From contig CAVWRA010000004.1 of NCBI GenBank assembly GCA_963757265.1, positions 1 through 64,000 on the forward strand: a stretch of DNA of 64,000 bases. The letters run 5' to 3'. The position numbers were made by a program, and so were the translations under genes. Below the pieces are notes generated by a model. The model searched no databases. It saw only the letters and a program-made list of their open reading frames with translations, and was not told where the DNA came from. The DNA is from CAIVVT01 sp963757265 (lineage in GTDB: Bacteria > Acidobacteriota > Terriglobia > Bryobacterales > Bryobacteraceae). Below are positions 32,987 through 41,276 of the stretch, piece after piece (the stretch's first letter is position 1; each line of letters opens with the position of its first letter).

Positions 32987-34234
32987 CTAACGGTGGAAGG
33001 CTAGGGCGGCGAAGGAGACGACGCTCGACTCGTCGATATTCCATTGCTGGTAGCGGCGCAACAATCCGGAGGCCGGCCGGGCCGCGCGCAGGAACGTGTA
33101 GAAGGGCGCGGTGCCGCACCACTTGAGCGCGTCACCGTTCGCGCGCACGAGATCCCAGAAGCCTTCCGCATCGCCCGCGCAAAGGCGGGCAATGCGGGCG
33201 CGATCCTGCCGTTCCACGTCCTCCATCACCTCATCCCCCACGCGCACCGGGTGATCGCCGTAGCGGCGTCCCATGTGAGCCATGTCCACGCCCAAAACGA
33301 AGCAGGCGCAAGCGCGCTCACGTTCGGCGAGTTCGCCCAGGGACTCGAGGAAGGCGTGGATGGCGTCGTCGTCCTCGGGCTTGCGGCCGGCGGACATGCT
33401 GAGGGCAAAGGAGCCGCACAGGATGGGCAGGACGCGGACGGAGGGGCCGAACAAGGATTGGAGGAAGATGACCTGGAATTCGATGGAGTGTTCGACCGCG
33501 TGGCAGTAATCCTCCAGCAACACGGCGTCGGGGGCCCGCTGGGCCAGAGAGTCAACCCAGGCGGTCGCGGTGAGCGCCTCGCCCAGCGGGGTGGTGAAGT
33601 TTTTGCGGGTGAGGCCGAAACGGCCCGGCTCGCCGTAATGGGAGGTGCCCAGGATGATGAAAACTTTTTCGCCGCAGTCGCGATCAGCGGGGGGCAGTTC
33701 GGAGGCCTGCGGGGAGAGGGCCCGGAAGGCCTCGCGGTAGGATTCCCAACCGCCTTCGGGGCTGATATGCGGCGCGGCGATGCCGATGAGCGTGGACGCG
33801 TCGGCTGGACCGTGCTCGGGCGTGGAGAGATAATCGGCGAGCAGTTCGCGCAGTTCGCTCTCGTCGTCGGGATAGGCGGCGCCGGCATGCGAGGCCAGGC
33901 GCGCAGGCGATTCCGCGAACTGCCGATGGCACCTGTCACGCAGCTCCTCAAAACGGGGGGTGAGCAGGAAGCCGCCGTTGTCGAGAGTCGAGATGAGGTG
34001 CTCCATCAGCTCGCCGACCTGCAGGTCGCCGGTGCACTGGGCGAGCAACAGGCGGAGGTCCAGATCGGTCTGTTCGCCGTCGAAGCAACGCAGCGCCTGG
34101 ATGAGGACCGGTGGAATGATGAGCGTCGAGTCGGAGTAGCTGAAGGGATCGCGCAGCATCAGTCCGGGCCGTTTGGCGACCGGCGAAGGCAGGAACTCGA
34201 GGTCGTAACGGAGACGCGGCAGCGGCTGCGGCAT
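32987..34234 (-). CDS. MEMO-family protein (AmmeMemoRadiSam B-like) with N-terminal RRE/PqqD-like domain
   Basis: 415 residues. Residues about 130-415 are a MEMO domain: LIGIAAPHISPEGGWESYRE, FIILGTSHYGEPGRFGLTRK, CHAVEHSIEFQVIFLQSLFG, VLGVDMAHMGRRYGD and WCGTAPFYTFLRAA, giving the His, Asp and Cys metal-site positions. The first ~115 residues look like a small winged-helix domain (ALRCFDGEQTDLDLRLLLAQ then VGELMEHLISTLDNGGFL), resembling the PqqD-type peptide-recognition element of RiPP systems; that comparison is by pattern only. No signal peptide is visible, unlike the second MEMO protein at 50013. No AMMECR1 or radical-SAM gene is adjacent. Confidence 0.82.
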   Translation of the reverse strand: MPQPLPRLRYDLEFLPSPVAKRPGLMLRDPFSYSDSTLIIPPVLIQALRCFDGEQTDLDLRLLLAQCTGDLQVGELMEHLISTLDNGGFLLTPRFEELRDRCHRQFAESPARLASHAGAAYPDDESELRELLADYLSTPEHGPADASTLIGIAAPHISPEGGWESYREAFRALSPQASELPPADRDCGEKVFIILGTSHYGEPGRFGLTRKNFTTPLGEALTATAWVDSLAQRAPDAVLLEDYCHAVEHSIEFQVIFLQSLFGPSVRVLPILCGSFALSMSAGRKPEDDDAIHAFLESLGELAERERACACFVLGVDMAHMGRRYGDHPVRVGDEVMEDVERQDRARIARLCAGDAEGFWDLVRANGDALKWCGTAPFYTFLRAARPASGLLRRYQQWNIDESSVVSFAALAFHR

Positions 34235-34293
34235 TGCTATATCATAGGCGCGCCCGGATGGGGTCAGCGCAAGCAGATCGTAAAATAAACCAT

Positions 34294-34990
34294 ATGAACG
34301 GGCTACTAGGCGAGAAAAAAGTGCTGATCACGGGAGCTACCGGCGGACTGGGCCAGGCGGTGGTACGGGCCTTCGTGCGCGAAGGCGCCGTGGTGGCTGG
34401 GGTGGCGCGGCGCTGGCCGGCGGGACGAGACGCCAGCCGGAGTGCTGACGGTAGAGGCCGATCTCACGTCGCCGGAAGGCGCGGAGACGGCGGTGCGGGC
34501 GCTGGTGGAGCGGCACGGGCGCATCGACGCAGCCGTGCACCTGATGGGCGGCTTCGCCATGGACGGTCCGGTGGAAGCGACGAAGGTGGAAACCTGGGAC
34601 CGGATGATGGAGCTGAACGCGCGGTCGGCGTTTCTCGTATTCCGCGCGGCGCTGCAGTGGATGCTTAAAACCGGCGATGGCCGGCTGCTGGCGGTGGGCT
34701 CGCGCGCCGGGGCGGAAGGTGCGCCGGGCGCCGCGGCCTACGCGGTGTCTAAAGCGGCGCTGCATGCGCTGGTGCTGAACCTGGCGGCGGAGTTGCGGCA
34801 AGAAGGGATCACGGTGAATGCCGTGCTGCCGGGGACGATCGACACGGCGGCGAACCGGGCGGCGATGCCGAAGGCCGACTTCGGGAAATGGGTTGCGCCG
34901 GAGAAGATCGCCGAAACGCTGGTATGGCTGGCTTCGGATCAGGCCGCGGAGACCAGCGGGGCCCTGATTCCCGTCTACGGACGGTCGTGA
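34294..34990 (+). CDS. short-chain dehydrogenase/reductase (SDR), single +1 frameshift
   Basis: Classical SDR. First frame: KKVLITGATGGLGQAVVRAF (TGxxxGxG cofactor motif). Second frame: TVEADLTSPEGAETAVRALV, AAVHLMGGFAMDGPVEATKV, LLAVGSRAGAEGAPGAAAYA with VSKAALHAL (catalytic Ser and YxxxK) and GITVNAVLPGTIDT. The switch is at about 34424-34426, where removing one G from GCGGGACGAG joins the frames as WPADETPAGVLT. The repaired gene is 231 residues, normal for the family. The substrate is unknown. The most likely cause is a sequencing error in a G run. The pterin dehydratase gene follows 41 nt later. Confidence 0.85.
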
Positions 34991-35031
34991 GCTGGCCGGC
35001 GGACGTTAGAAAAAGCGGAGAGAATCGAAAC

Positions 35032-35328
35032 ATGCCCAGAACCAAGCTGACGGATGCGGAGATCGAGACGGAGCTGGAGACGCTGCCCGGATGGAGCGTT
35101 GCCGGCGGCAAGCTGCATAAGGAGTATCATTTCCCGAATTTCATCCAGGCCTTCGGTTTCATGGCCACGGCGGCCATCGCCATCGAGAAGATGGACCACC
35201 ACCCCGAATGGTTCAACGTCTACAACCAGGTGAGAGTGGACCTGATGACGCACGATGCGGGGGGCATCACGAAAAAGGACGTTGAGCTGGCCAGGGTGCT
35301 GGAAGCGCTGGCGGTGAGGATGCAGTGA
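35032..35328 (+). CDS. phhB: 4a-hydroxytetrahydrobiopterin dehydratase (PCD/DCoH)
   Basis: 98-residue pterin-4a-carbinolamine dehydratase, which recycles the cofactor of aromatic amino-acid hydroxylases. PGWSVAGGKLHKEYHFPNFI, then FMATAAIAIEKMDHHPEWFN (the HHPEW active-site motif), VYNQVRVDLMTHDAGGIT and KDVELARVLEAL are all present. No phenylalanine hydroxylase gene is in the window, so the protein may serve molybdopterin or other pterin chemistry, as suggested for PCDs in organisms without it. Its stop overlaps the next gene's ATG by one base (TGATG). Confidence 0.93.
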   Translation: MPRTKLTDAEIETELETLPGWSVAGGKLHKEYHFPNFIQAFGFMATAAIAIEKMDHHPEWFNVYNQVRVDLMTHDAGGITKKDVELARVLEALAVRMQ

Positions 35329-37649
35329 TGCGCGCGGCGCTGGTAGTGGCGCTGCTCGCGGCGAGCCTGCAGGCCCAGGCGCAGTTTGGCGGAGGGCCGG
35401 CGCTCGACGCGGCGATCGAAAAAGCGATCGCGGCGGGCCAGACGCCGGGTGCAGTGGTGCTGGCCGGGCAGCCAGGGCGCGTGCTGTATCGCAAGGCGTA
35501 TGGTGAGCGGGCCGTGGAGCCGCGGCGCGAGCGGATGAGCGAGGATACGATCTTCGACGCGGCCTCGCTGACGAAAGTGATTGCCACGACGGCGTCGATC
35601 ATGAAGCTGTTCGAGCAGGGCAAGGTGCGGGTGAACGGCCGCGTGACCGATTACCTTCCGGAGTTTCAGGGCGGCAAGAGCGACATCACAGTGCGTGACC
35701 TGATGACGCACTTTTCGGGGTTTCGCCCGGACCTCGACCTGGAGCCAGCATGGAGCGGCTACGGCACCGGGGTGCGGATGGCGCTGGCCGACAAACCGCG
35801 CACGCCGCCGGGCGAGCGATTCGTTTACAGCGACATCAATTTCATCCTGATGGGCGAGATTGTGCGCGTGGTCAGCGGCAAGCCGCTGAACGAGTATGCC
35901 GAAGAGGAGATCTTTCGCCCACTGGGGATGAGCGAGACGCGATTCCTCCCGCCGCCGGGCTGGCGCGCGCGCATCGCGCCGACGGAGCGCGAAAACGGTA
36001 CGGCGCTGCGCGGAGTGGTGCATGACCCGACGGCGCGGATGATGGGCGGCGTGGCCGGGCACGCGGGCCTGTTCACGACGGCCGACGACCTGGCGAAGTT
36101 CGCCGAGATGATGCTCAACCGGGGCGAATACCACGGCGTGCGGCTGTTCAGTCCGTTGACGGTGCGCAAGTTCACGGAGCCGAACACGCCGCCGCGGCAG
36201 CCGGTGCTGCGCGGACTGGGGTGGGACATCGACTCGCCGTTTTCGTCCAATCGGGGCGAGCTGTTTCCGCTGGGCTCGTACGGGCATACGGGGTTCACGG
36301 GCACGTCGATATGGATCGATCCGTCAACGCGGACGTACGTCATCCTGCTGAGCAACAGCGTGCATCCGCAGCGCCGGCCGCCGCTCAACGGGCTGAGGGC
36401 GGAGGTGGCGACGATTGTCGCCGCGGCACTCGGAATCGACGCGCCCGGCAGCATTCTGACCCCGCCGATGGAGATCCTGCGGGGCGCGCCGCGGCGGGTG
36501 ACGGCGCGCACGGTGGAGACGTGGAACGGAGTGGACGTGCTGGCCGCCGATGGCTTTGCGAAGCTGAAGGGCCGGCGCGTGGGGCTGATCACGAACCAGA
36601 CCGGAGTGCTGCGGGACGGGCGGCGCGACGTGGACGCGATGCTTCAGGCGCAGGTGAAAGTGACGGCGCTGTTCTCGCCGGAGCACGGCATTTCGGGCCA
36701 CGAGGACCACGCCAACATCGGGAATGGGAAGGACGCGCGGACAGGGCTGCCGATCTGGAGCCTGTACGCGGATGAGCGCCGCCGGCCCTCCGCGGAGATG
36801 TTGAAGGACGTGGACGTGCTGGTGTTCGACATCCAGGACATCGGCGCGCGCTTTTACACCTACATATCGACACTGAAATACGCCATGCAGGCGGCGGCGG
36901 AGGCCGGGCTGCCGATTCTGGTGCTGGACCGGCCGAACCCGCTGAACGGAGCCGACGTGGAGGGGCCGGTGCTCGACCGGGAGCTGATGTCGTTTGTCGG
37001 CTGCAGCCCGATTGCACTGCGGCACGGGATGAGTGTGGGCGAGCTGGCGCGCTGGTTCAACGGCGAGGAGCACGTGGGCGCGAAGCTGGAAGTCGTGCCG
37101 ATGAAGAACTGGCGGCGGACCGATTGGTGGGACGCGACGAGCCTGACGTGGGTGGACCCGTCGCCGAACATGCGCAGCTTCGAGGCCGCGCTGCTGTACC
37201 CCGGAGTGGCGATGCTCGAAGCCTCGCCCAACTGGTCGGTGGGGCGGGGTACGCCCGCGCCGTTCCAACAGGCGGGCGCGGAGTGGGTGAAGGGCGCGGA
37301 ACTGGCGGCCTACCTGAACCGGCGATTTGTGCCCGGCGTGAGGTTTTATCCGACGCGCTTCGTGCCGGAGAGTTCGAACCTGCAGGGAAGAACCGTGGAG
37401 GGAGTGAGGTTCGTGGTCACGGACCGCGAGTCGTTCTCGAGCGTCCGCCTGGGACTGGAGATCGCGGCGGCCGTGCTCAAACTTTATCCCGGCAAGCTCG
37501 ACCTGGACGTGAATGCACGGCTGATCGGCAGCCGCGACGTGATCCGCGCGCTCGGCGAGGGATCGGATCCGGAGGCGATCGAAGAACTGTTGAGGCCGCG
37601 CGTGGACGAGTTCATCGCCCGCCGCAAGGCGTACCTGCTCTACGAATGA
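35328..37649 (+). CDS. fusion of a beta-lactamase-family serine hydrolase and a NamZ (DUF1343) exo-muramidase
   Basis: 773 residues with a Sec signal peptide (RAALVVALLAASLQAQA). Residues about 25-365 are a class C beta-lactamase/esterase domain: FDAASLTKVIATTASIMKLF (SxxK), ERFVYSDINFILMGEIV (Tyr, YSD variant of YxN) and SYGHTGFTGTSIWIDP (HTG). Residues about 395-773 are a DUF1343/NamZ domain: RVGLITNQTGVLRDGRRDVD, LFSPEHGISGHEDHANIG, VFDIQDIGARFYTYISTLKY, LDRPNPLNGADVEGPVL and PTRFVPESSNLQGRTVEGV. In Bacillus, NamZ and an AmiE/YbbE serine hydrolase are separate neighbours in the muropeptide-recovery operon. Here they are one exported polypeptide, so a bifunctional cell-wall-recycling enzyme is likely. 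Confidence 0.88.
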   Translation: MRAALVVALLAASLQAQAQFGGGPALDAAIEKAIAAGQTPGAVVLAGQPGRVLYRKAYGERAVEPRRERMSEDTIFDAASLTKVIATTASIMKLFEQGKVRVNGRVTDYLPEFQGGKSDITVRDLMTHFSGFRPDLDLEPAWSGYGTGVRMALADKPRTPPGERFVYSDINFILMGEIVRVVSGKPLNEYAEEEIFRPLGMSETRFLPPPGWRARIAPTERENGTALRGVVHDPTARMMGGVAGHAGLFTTADDLAKFAEMMLNRGEYHGVRLFSPLTVRKFTEPNTPPRQPVLRGLGWDIDSPFSSNRGELFPLGSYGHTGFTGTSIWIDPSTRTYVILLSNSVHPQRRPPLNGLRAEVATIVAAALGIDAPGSILTPPMEILRGAPRRVTARTVETWNGVDVLAADGFAKLKGRRVGLITNQTGVLRDGRRDVDAMLQAQVKVTALFSPEHGISGHEDHANIGNGKDARTGLPIWSLYADERRRPSAEMLKDVDVLVFDIQDIGARFYTYISTLKYAMQAAAEAGLPILVLDRPNPLNGADVEGPVLDRELMSFVGCSPIALRHGMSVGELARWFNGEEHVGAKLEVVPMKNWRRTDWWDATSLTWVDPSPNMRSFEAALLYPGVAMLEASPNWSVGRGTPAPFQQAGAEWVKGAELAAYLNRRFVPGVRFYPTRFVPESSNLQGRTVEGVRFVVTDRESFSSVRLGLEIAAAVLKLYPGKLDLDVNARLIGSRDVIRALGEGSDPEAIEELLRPRVDEFIARRKAYLLYE

Positions 37650-37662
37650 TCCGGGACGGGAT

Positions 37663-37887
37663 CTACTGCGCCGCTGCCTCCACGGGCTTGCGGCCGCGAC
37701 CGCGCTGGACCACGGCGGCCGGAACGGGGAGGACGGCGGCTTGCTTCCTGTTCAATTCGCTCATCCAGGCCGGCGGCCGTCCGCGCCGCTTGACCTGACC
37801 CTTGGCCAGCCGCTCCAAGGTCACGATGGCCTCTTCAATGGCCTCGCGCTCACGCTTCAATTCATCCAACATTTTGACGACGTCCAT
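37663..37887 (-). CDS. small protein with coiled coil and AT-hook-like motifs, 74 aa
   Basis: The N-terminal half (MDVVKMLDELKREREAIEEA and IVTLERLAKG) is a predicted coiled coil or helical hairpin. The C-terminal half contains KRRGRPPAWMSEL and RGRGRKPVEAA, both close to the AT-hook core GRP flanked by basic residues. A minor-groove DNA-binding protein is inferred. It resembles a small family I recall as repeated in acidobacterial genomes, but I cannot confirm copy number. A weak GAGG precedes the ATG. It is convergent with the NamZ fusion gene. Confidence 0.65.
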   Translation of the reverse strand: MDVVKMLDELKREREAIEEAIVTLERLAKGQVKRRGRPPAWMSELNRKQAAVLPVPAAVVQRGRGRKPVEAAAQ

Positions 37888-38055
37888 TAGAATCCTCGCG
37901 TGTATTAAGCCGCTTCTCCCGCAGAATTTCGATTGCCCTGCGATGATGCCGCGAAGGGAAACGGCTGCTCGTTTACTAAACCCTGTCTATCGTACTTCTG
38001 TGGAGGAAACAACCGTGATTGGACTAATACTTTGGTTTAGGCGCGATAATTCGTC

Positions 38056-39504
38056 TCAAACCCGGTCGGTTTCCCGCAGGCGGCGCTTCCAATTTCTATA
38101 AAATGGGATGCCTGCGGCGATGAGGATCAGGCCCAGAATCGACTCCCTTGGCGAGTTTTTCAACGTAAATCCGAGAAAAAGGGCTGCGACCAACACAAAA
38201 ACGACCGGAACGAAGGGATAACCCACCGTCCGATAGGGACGATGCATCGCCGGGCGTGTGCGACGAAGTACTAGTACAGAAGCGGTCGCGAGGCCGTATA
38301 AAATCCAGCTTGGAAAGATCACCAGGGTGAAAAGCTGGTCGTAACGTCCGCTCAGGACCAGCACGGCGCTCCAGGCGCTGAGGGCCAGAATCGAGAATCC
38401 CGGCACGTGGCGGCGCGGGTGGATGCGGGCGAATGGGCGGAAGAAATAGCCGTCGCGCGCCAGTGCATAGGGCACGCGCGAGCCGCTGAGAATCGAGCCG
38501 TTCAAGGCGGCGAATATTGACAACATGGCCACCAAACTCACGGCGGCGGCGCCCTGCGACCCGAAAAGGCGGCGCATCATTTCCGCGGGAACACGATCGC
38601 TGGCGGCGACGGCGGAGGCCGGTAATACGCAGAAATAGGCGATATTCGCGGCGAGATAAATGAGGATCACCAGAGTTGTGCCGAGCACCAGGGCCCAGGG
38701 CAGGTTGCGGGACGGATTGCGGATTTCCCCCGAGACCATGCCGACGTTATTCCAACCGTCATAGGCCCACAAAGCAGCGACCAATGCCGCGAAGAATCCG
38801 GCCGCGCCGGCGGGCGCGGGCACGGAAGTGGCGAAGTTCTCCAAGTGCGCCGCGCCGAGAAACAGGCCGCAGCCGATGATGGCCGCGAGCAGCGCGACCT
38901 TCAGCAGAGTCGCGGTCACCTGAACGCCCGCGCCCTGGCGCACACCCAGCCAGTTGATGAAACCGAGTCCGAAGATCAGGAGCATGGCGAAGAGCTGCCC
39001 GGCGCGGATCACCAGCAAGGCGCCCGGCTCGACGGCCAGCCAGTCGAACGAGAATGCGATGGAACCGAAATGGACTGCGAGCGGGGCTCCGCCGGCGCTC
39101 GCCGGCAACGGAATCCGGACCACGACGCGGCCGAGGGCGGGGACGAAGTTGGCGAGGTAGAGATAGAAGCCGGTGGCCAGCGTGGCGACCGAGGCGCTCT
39201 TGGCCACCCACATCTGCGTCCAGCCGTAGACGAAGCCCCAGAACGGTCCGTAAGCCTCCTTCAGGTAGACGTACTCACCGCCGGCCTCGGGCATCATGGC
39301 GGCCAACTCAGCGTAGGTCAGCGCGCCGGCGAGCGTCAGGAGGCCGCCGCAGACCCAGACCAGCAGCACCAGGCGCGGCGAGCCGACCTGCAGGATCATG
39401 GTCCTGGGCACGATGAAGATGCCGCTGCCGATGACCGTGCCGACGACAATCGACATCGCCGCCCACAGGCCCATGTCGCGCCGCAAGGAAGTGGAGGCGC
39501 TCAT
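38056..39504 (-). CDS. APC-family amino acid permease
   Basis: 482 residues with about 12-13 membrane segments. The family N terminus is clear: LWAAMSIVVGTVIGSGIFIV (the substrate-backbone-binding GSGIF motif), then GALTYAELAAMMPEAGGEYV and LKEAYGPFWGFVYGWTQMW. Further on are LWAYDGWNNVGMVSGEIRNP and SRVPYALARDGYFFRPFARI. The closest overall style is the LAT/amino-acid exchanger branch. Its start overlaps the stop of the upstream SSS transporter by four bases (ATGA), so the two permeases form one operon. Confidence 0.88.
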   Translation of the reverse strand: MSASTSLRRDMGLWAAMSIVVGTVIGSGIFIVPRTMILQVGSPRLVLLVWVCGGLLTLAGALTYAELAAMMPEAGGEYVYLKEAYGPFWGFVYGWTQMWVAKSASVATLATGFYLYLANFVPALGRVVVRIPLPASAGGAPLAVHFGSIAFSFDWLAVEPGALLVIRAGQLFAMLLIFGLGFINWLGVRQGAGVQVTATLLKVALLAAIIGCGLFLGAAHLENFATSVPAPAGAAGFFAALVAALWAYDGWNNVGMVSGEIRNPSRNLPWALVLGTTLVILIYLAANIAYFCVLPASAVAASDRVPAEMMRRLFGSQGAAAVSLVAMLSIFAALNGSILSGSRVPYALARDGYFFRPFARIHPRRHVPGFSILALSAWSAVLVLSGRYDQLFTLVIFPSWILYGLATASVLVLRRTRPAMHRPYRTVGYPFVPVVFVLVAALFLGFTLKNSPRESILGLILIAAGIPFYRNWKRRLRETDRV

Positions 39505-40967
39505 GCGGCCTCCTGGGGTTCACGAGGATGCAGGAAGTCTCCACGGATCGCCGCGACGGCCAGGGCCACCAGCAGCGTGAGAGCAGTGCCGATGGGCACG
39601 TACCAGGTGAAGGCGATCGGCGTAGCGAAGCGGATGACGAGGTTCCCGGCGACGCCGGCGGCCATGCCCGCCATGGCGGCGACTTCGCCGACATGCTTGG
39701 AAAGAACACCCAGCAGGAAAACGCCCAGCAGACCGCCATAGAGGATCGACGCAATGCCGAGTCCGGCCTCGAGCACGGAATCGACGCGCTGGGCGACGAT
39801 GCCCACGGCGAGCAGAACCACGCCCCAGCCGAGCGTTGCAAAACGGGCCACGGAAAGGTAGTGGCCCTCGGACAGGCGCGGCCGGATCGGGCGGTAGAAA
39901 TCCATCACCGTGGTGGAGCTGAGTGAATTGAGCGCGGCGCTCAGGTTGGACATGGCGGCGGCGAGAATGGCGGCGATCACGAGGCCCGCAATGCCGACCG
40001 GCAAGCGATCCCAAATGAAGCGCGGGTAAATGGCGTCCAATTTCGCGGGAACGCTCAGGTGGTTGGTCTGGTAGAGGGCCCACAGGATGACGCCGATGGT
40101 CAGAAACAGTGTGAACACGGCGCAGACCACGGCCCAGCTGGCGAAGAGCGCCTTGCGGCTGTCGCGGATATCGCGCGCCGCCAGCAGGCGCTGCACCATC
40201 AACTGCTCAGTGCCGTGGCTGGCGGTGGTTAGAAAAGTGCCCCCCAGAACGCCCGCCCAAAATGTGTACGGCTCCGAGAACCAGGCCAGGGTGGGCGCGA
40301 ATCGAAAGTCGAAGATATGAAACTTGCCGGCCGGGACGGCGAGCGCCATCACATGCGGCCAGCCGCCGGGCAACTGGCTGAGAATCGTGGCCAGGCTGAG
40401 GACCGCGCCGGAGATGTAGAGTGCCATTTGAACCACGTCGGTCCAGATGACCGCCGTCATGCCGCCTTCAAAAGTGTAGAACAGGGTCAGGGCGACAATA
40501 ACGACAATGGCCCAGGTCGGGGCCAGGCTGAGGATGATGGAAACGACGATGGAAATGGCGAAGACGCGCACGCCCTCGGCCAGCGCGCGGAGCAGCAGGA
40601 ACAGCCCGGCCGTGAGACGGCGGAGCCGCTGGCCGAAGCGCCGCTGCATCAGTTCATAAGCCGTGAACAACTCGCCGCGGAAGTAGTGCGGAAGAAACAG
40701 GGTTGAAATGACGATGCGGGCGAGCAGGTAGCCAAGCACGACCTGCAGGAAGCCAAAGTCGCCGCGAAAGGCCAGGGCCGGCGTGCCGATGACGGTCAGA
40801 GTGCTGGTCTCGGCGGAGACGATGGAGAAGGCGATGGCCCACCAGGGCGTGTTGCGGCCCCCCAGGAAGTAGTCGCGGAGCGTGTGCTGGGAGCGCCGGA
40901 ACCGGGCGCCAAACCAGGTGATGGCGGCCAGGTAGAGGGCCACCACGGCGAGGTCGATCGGGCGCAT
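39501..40967 (-). CDS. sodium:solute symporter (SSS family)
   Basis: 488 residues, about 13 membrane segments, no cleavable signal. RDYFLGGRNTPWWAIAFSIV with the following SAETSTLTVIGTPALAF gives the family's Na+-site region in TM1/2; ALTLFYTFEGGMTAVIWTDV is the SSS signature, followed by FLTTASHGTEQLMVQRLLAA and LAAAMSNLSAALNSLSSTTV. The substrate could be a sugar, sialic acid or peptide-like solute. Placement beside the muropeptide-degrading fusion suggests uptake of wall fragments, which is a guess. It is coupled to the downstream APC permease. Confidence 0.88.
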   Translation of the reverse strand: MRPIDLAVVALYLAAITWFGARFRRSQHTLRDYFLGGRNTPWWAIAFSIVSAETSTLTVIGTPALAFRGDFGFLQVVLGYLLARIVISTLFLPHYFRGELFTAYELMQRRFGQRLRRLTAGLFLLLRALAEGVRVFAISIVVSIILSLAPTWAIVVIVALTLFYTFEGGMTAVIWTDVVQMALYISGAVLSLATILSQLPGGWPHVMALAVPAGKFHIFDFRFAPTLAWFSEPYTFWAGVLGGTFLTTASHGTEQLMVQRLLAARDIRDSRKALFASWAVVCAVFTLFLTIGVILWALYQTNHLSVPAKLDAIYPRFIWDRLPVGIAGLVIAAILAAAMSNLSAALNSLSSTTVMDFYRPIRPRLSEGHYLSVARFATLGWGVVLLAVGIVAQRVDSVLEAGLGIASILYGGLLGVFLLGVLSKHVGEVAAMAGMAAGVAGNLVIRFATPIAFTWYVPIGTALTLLVALAVAAIRGDFLHPREPQEAA

Positions 40968-41148
40968 GAAGGGCCGAGTGTAACACAGGCGTGGAAAAGG
41001 TTTCGGCGGGATTGCAAATCTCGTATATGCTGGATAGTTGCGCCGGAACCCGGAGACGCGATACGGTTTCTAAGTTGTCAGGAATGTTCGATCCAGGAGG
41101 CGGATGAGGATGGGCCGGGGGGCCAGAGGGCGGGCTGCCGGAAGCGGC

Positions 41149-41178
41149 TTGCTACGCGGATTGCGCTTCGGCTATACT
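41149..41178 (+). promoter_or_regulatory. possible promoter in the 40968-41276 gap
   Basis: TTGCTA (41149-41154) and TATACT (41173-41178) with an 18-nt spacer, upstream of the TPR-protein gene and divergent from the permease operon. Nothing else is recognised in this ~300-nt gap. Confidence 0.35.
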
Positions 41179-41276
41179 CCCCATTTGCCAAGCCTTTCGG
41201 CCGCCGTTCAGCTGAATCGGTCGCGACGGACACGGCCGGTGGCGCAGGTTTTCAGCCCGATCCCAGGAGGCATGAC

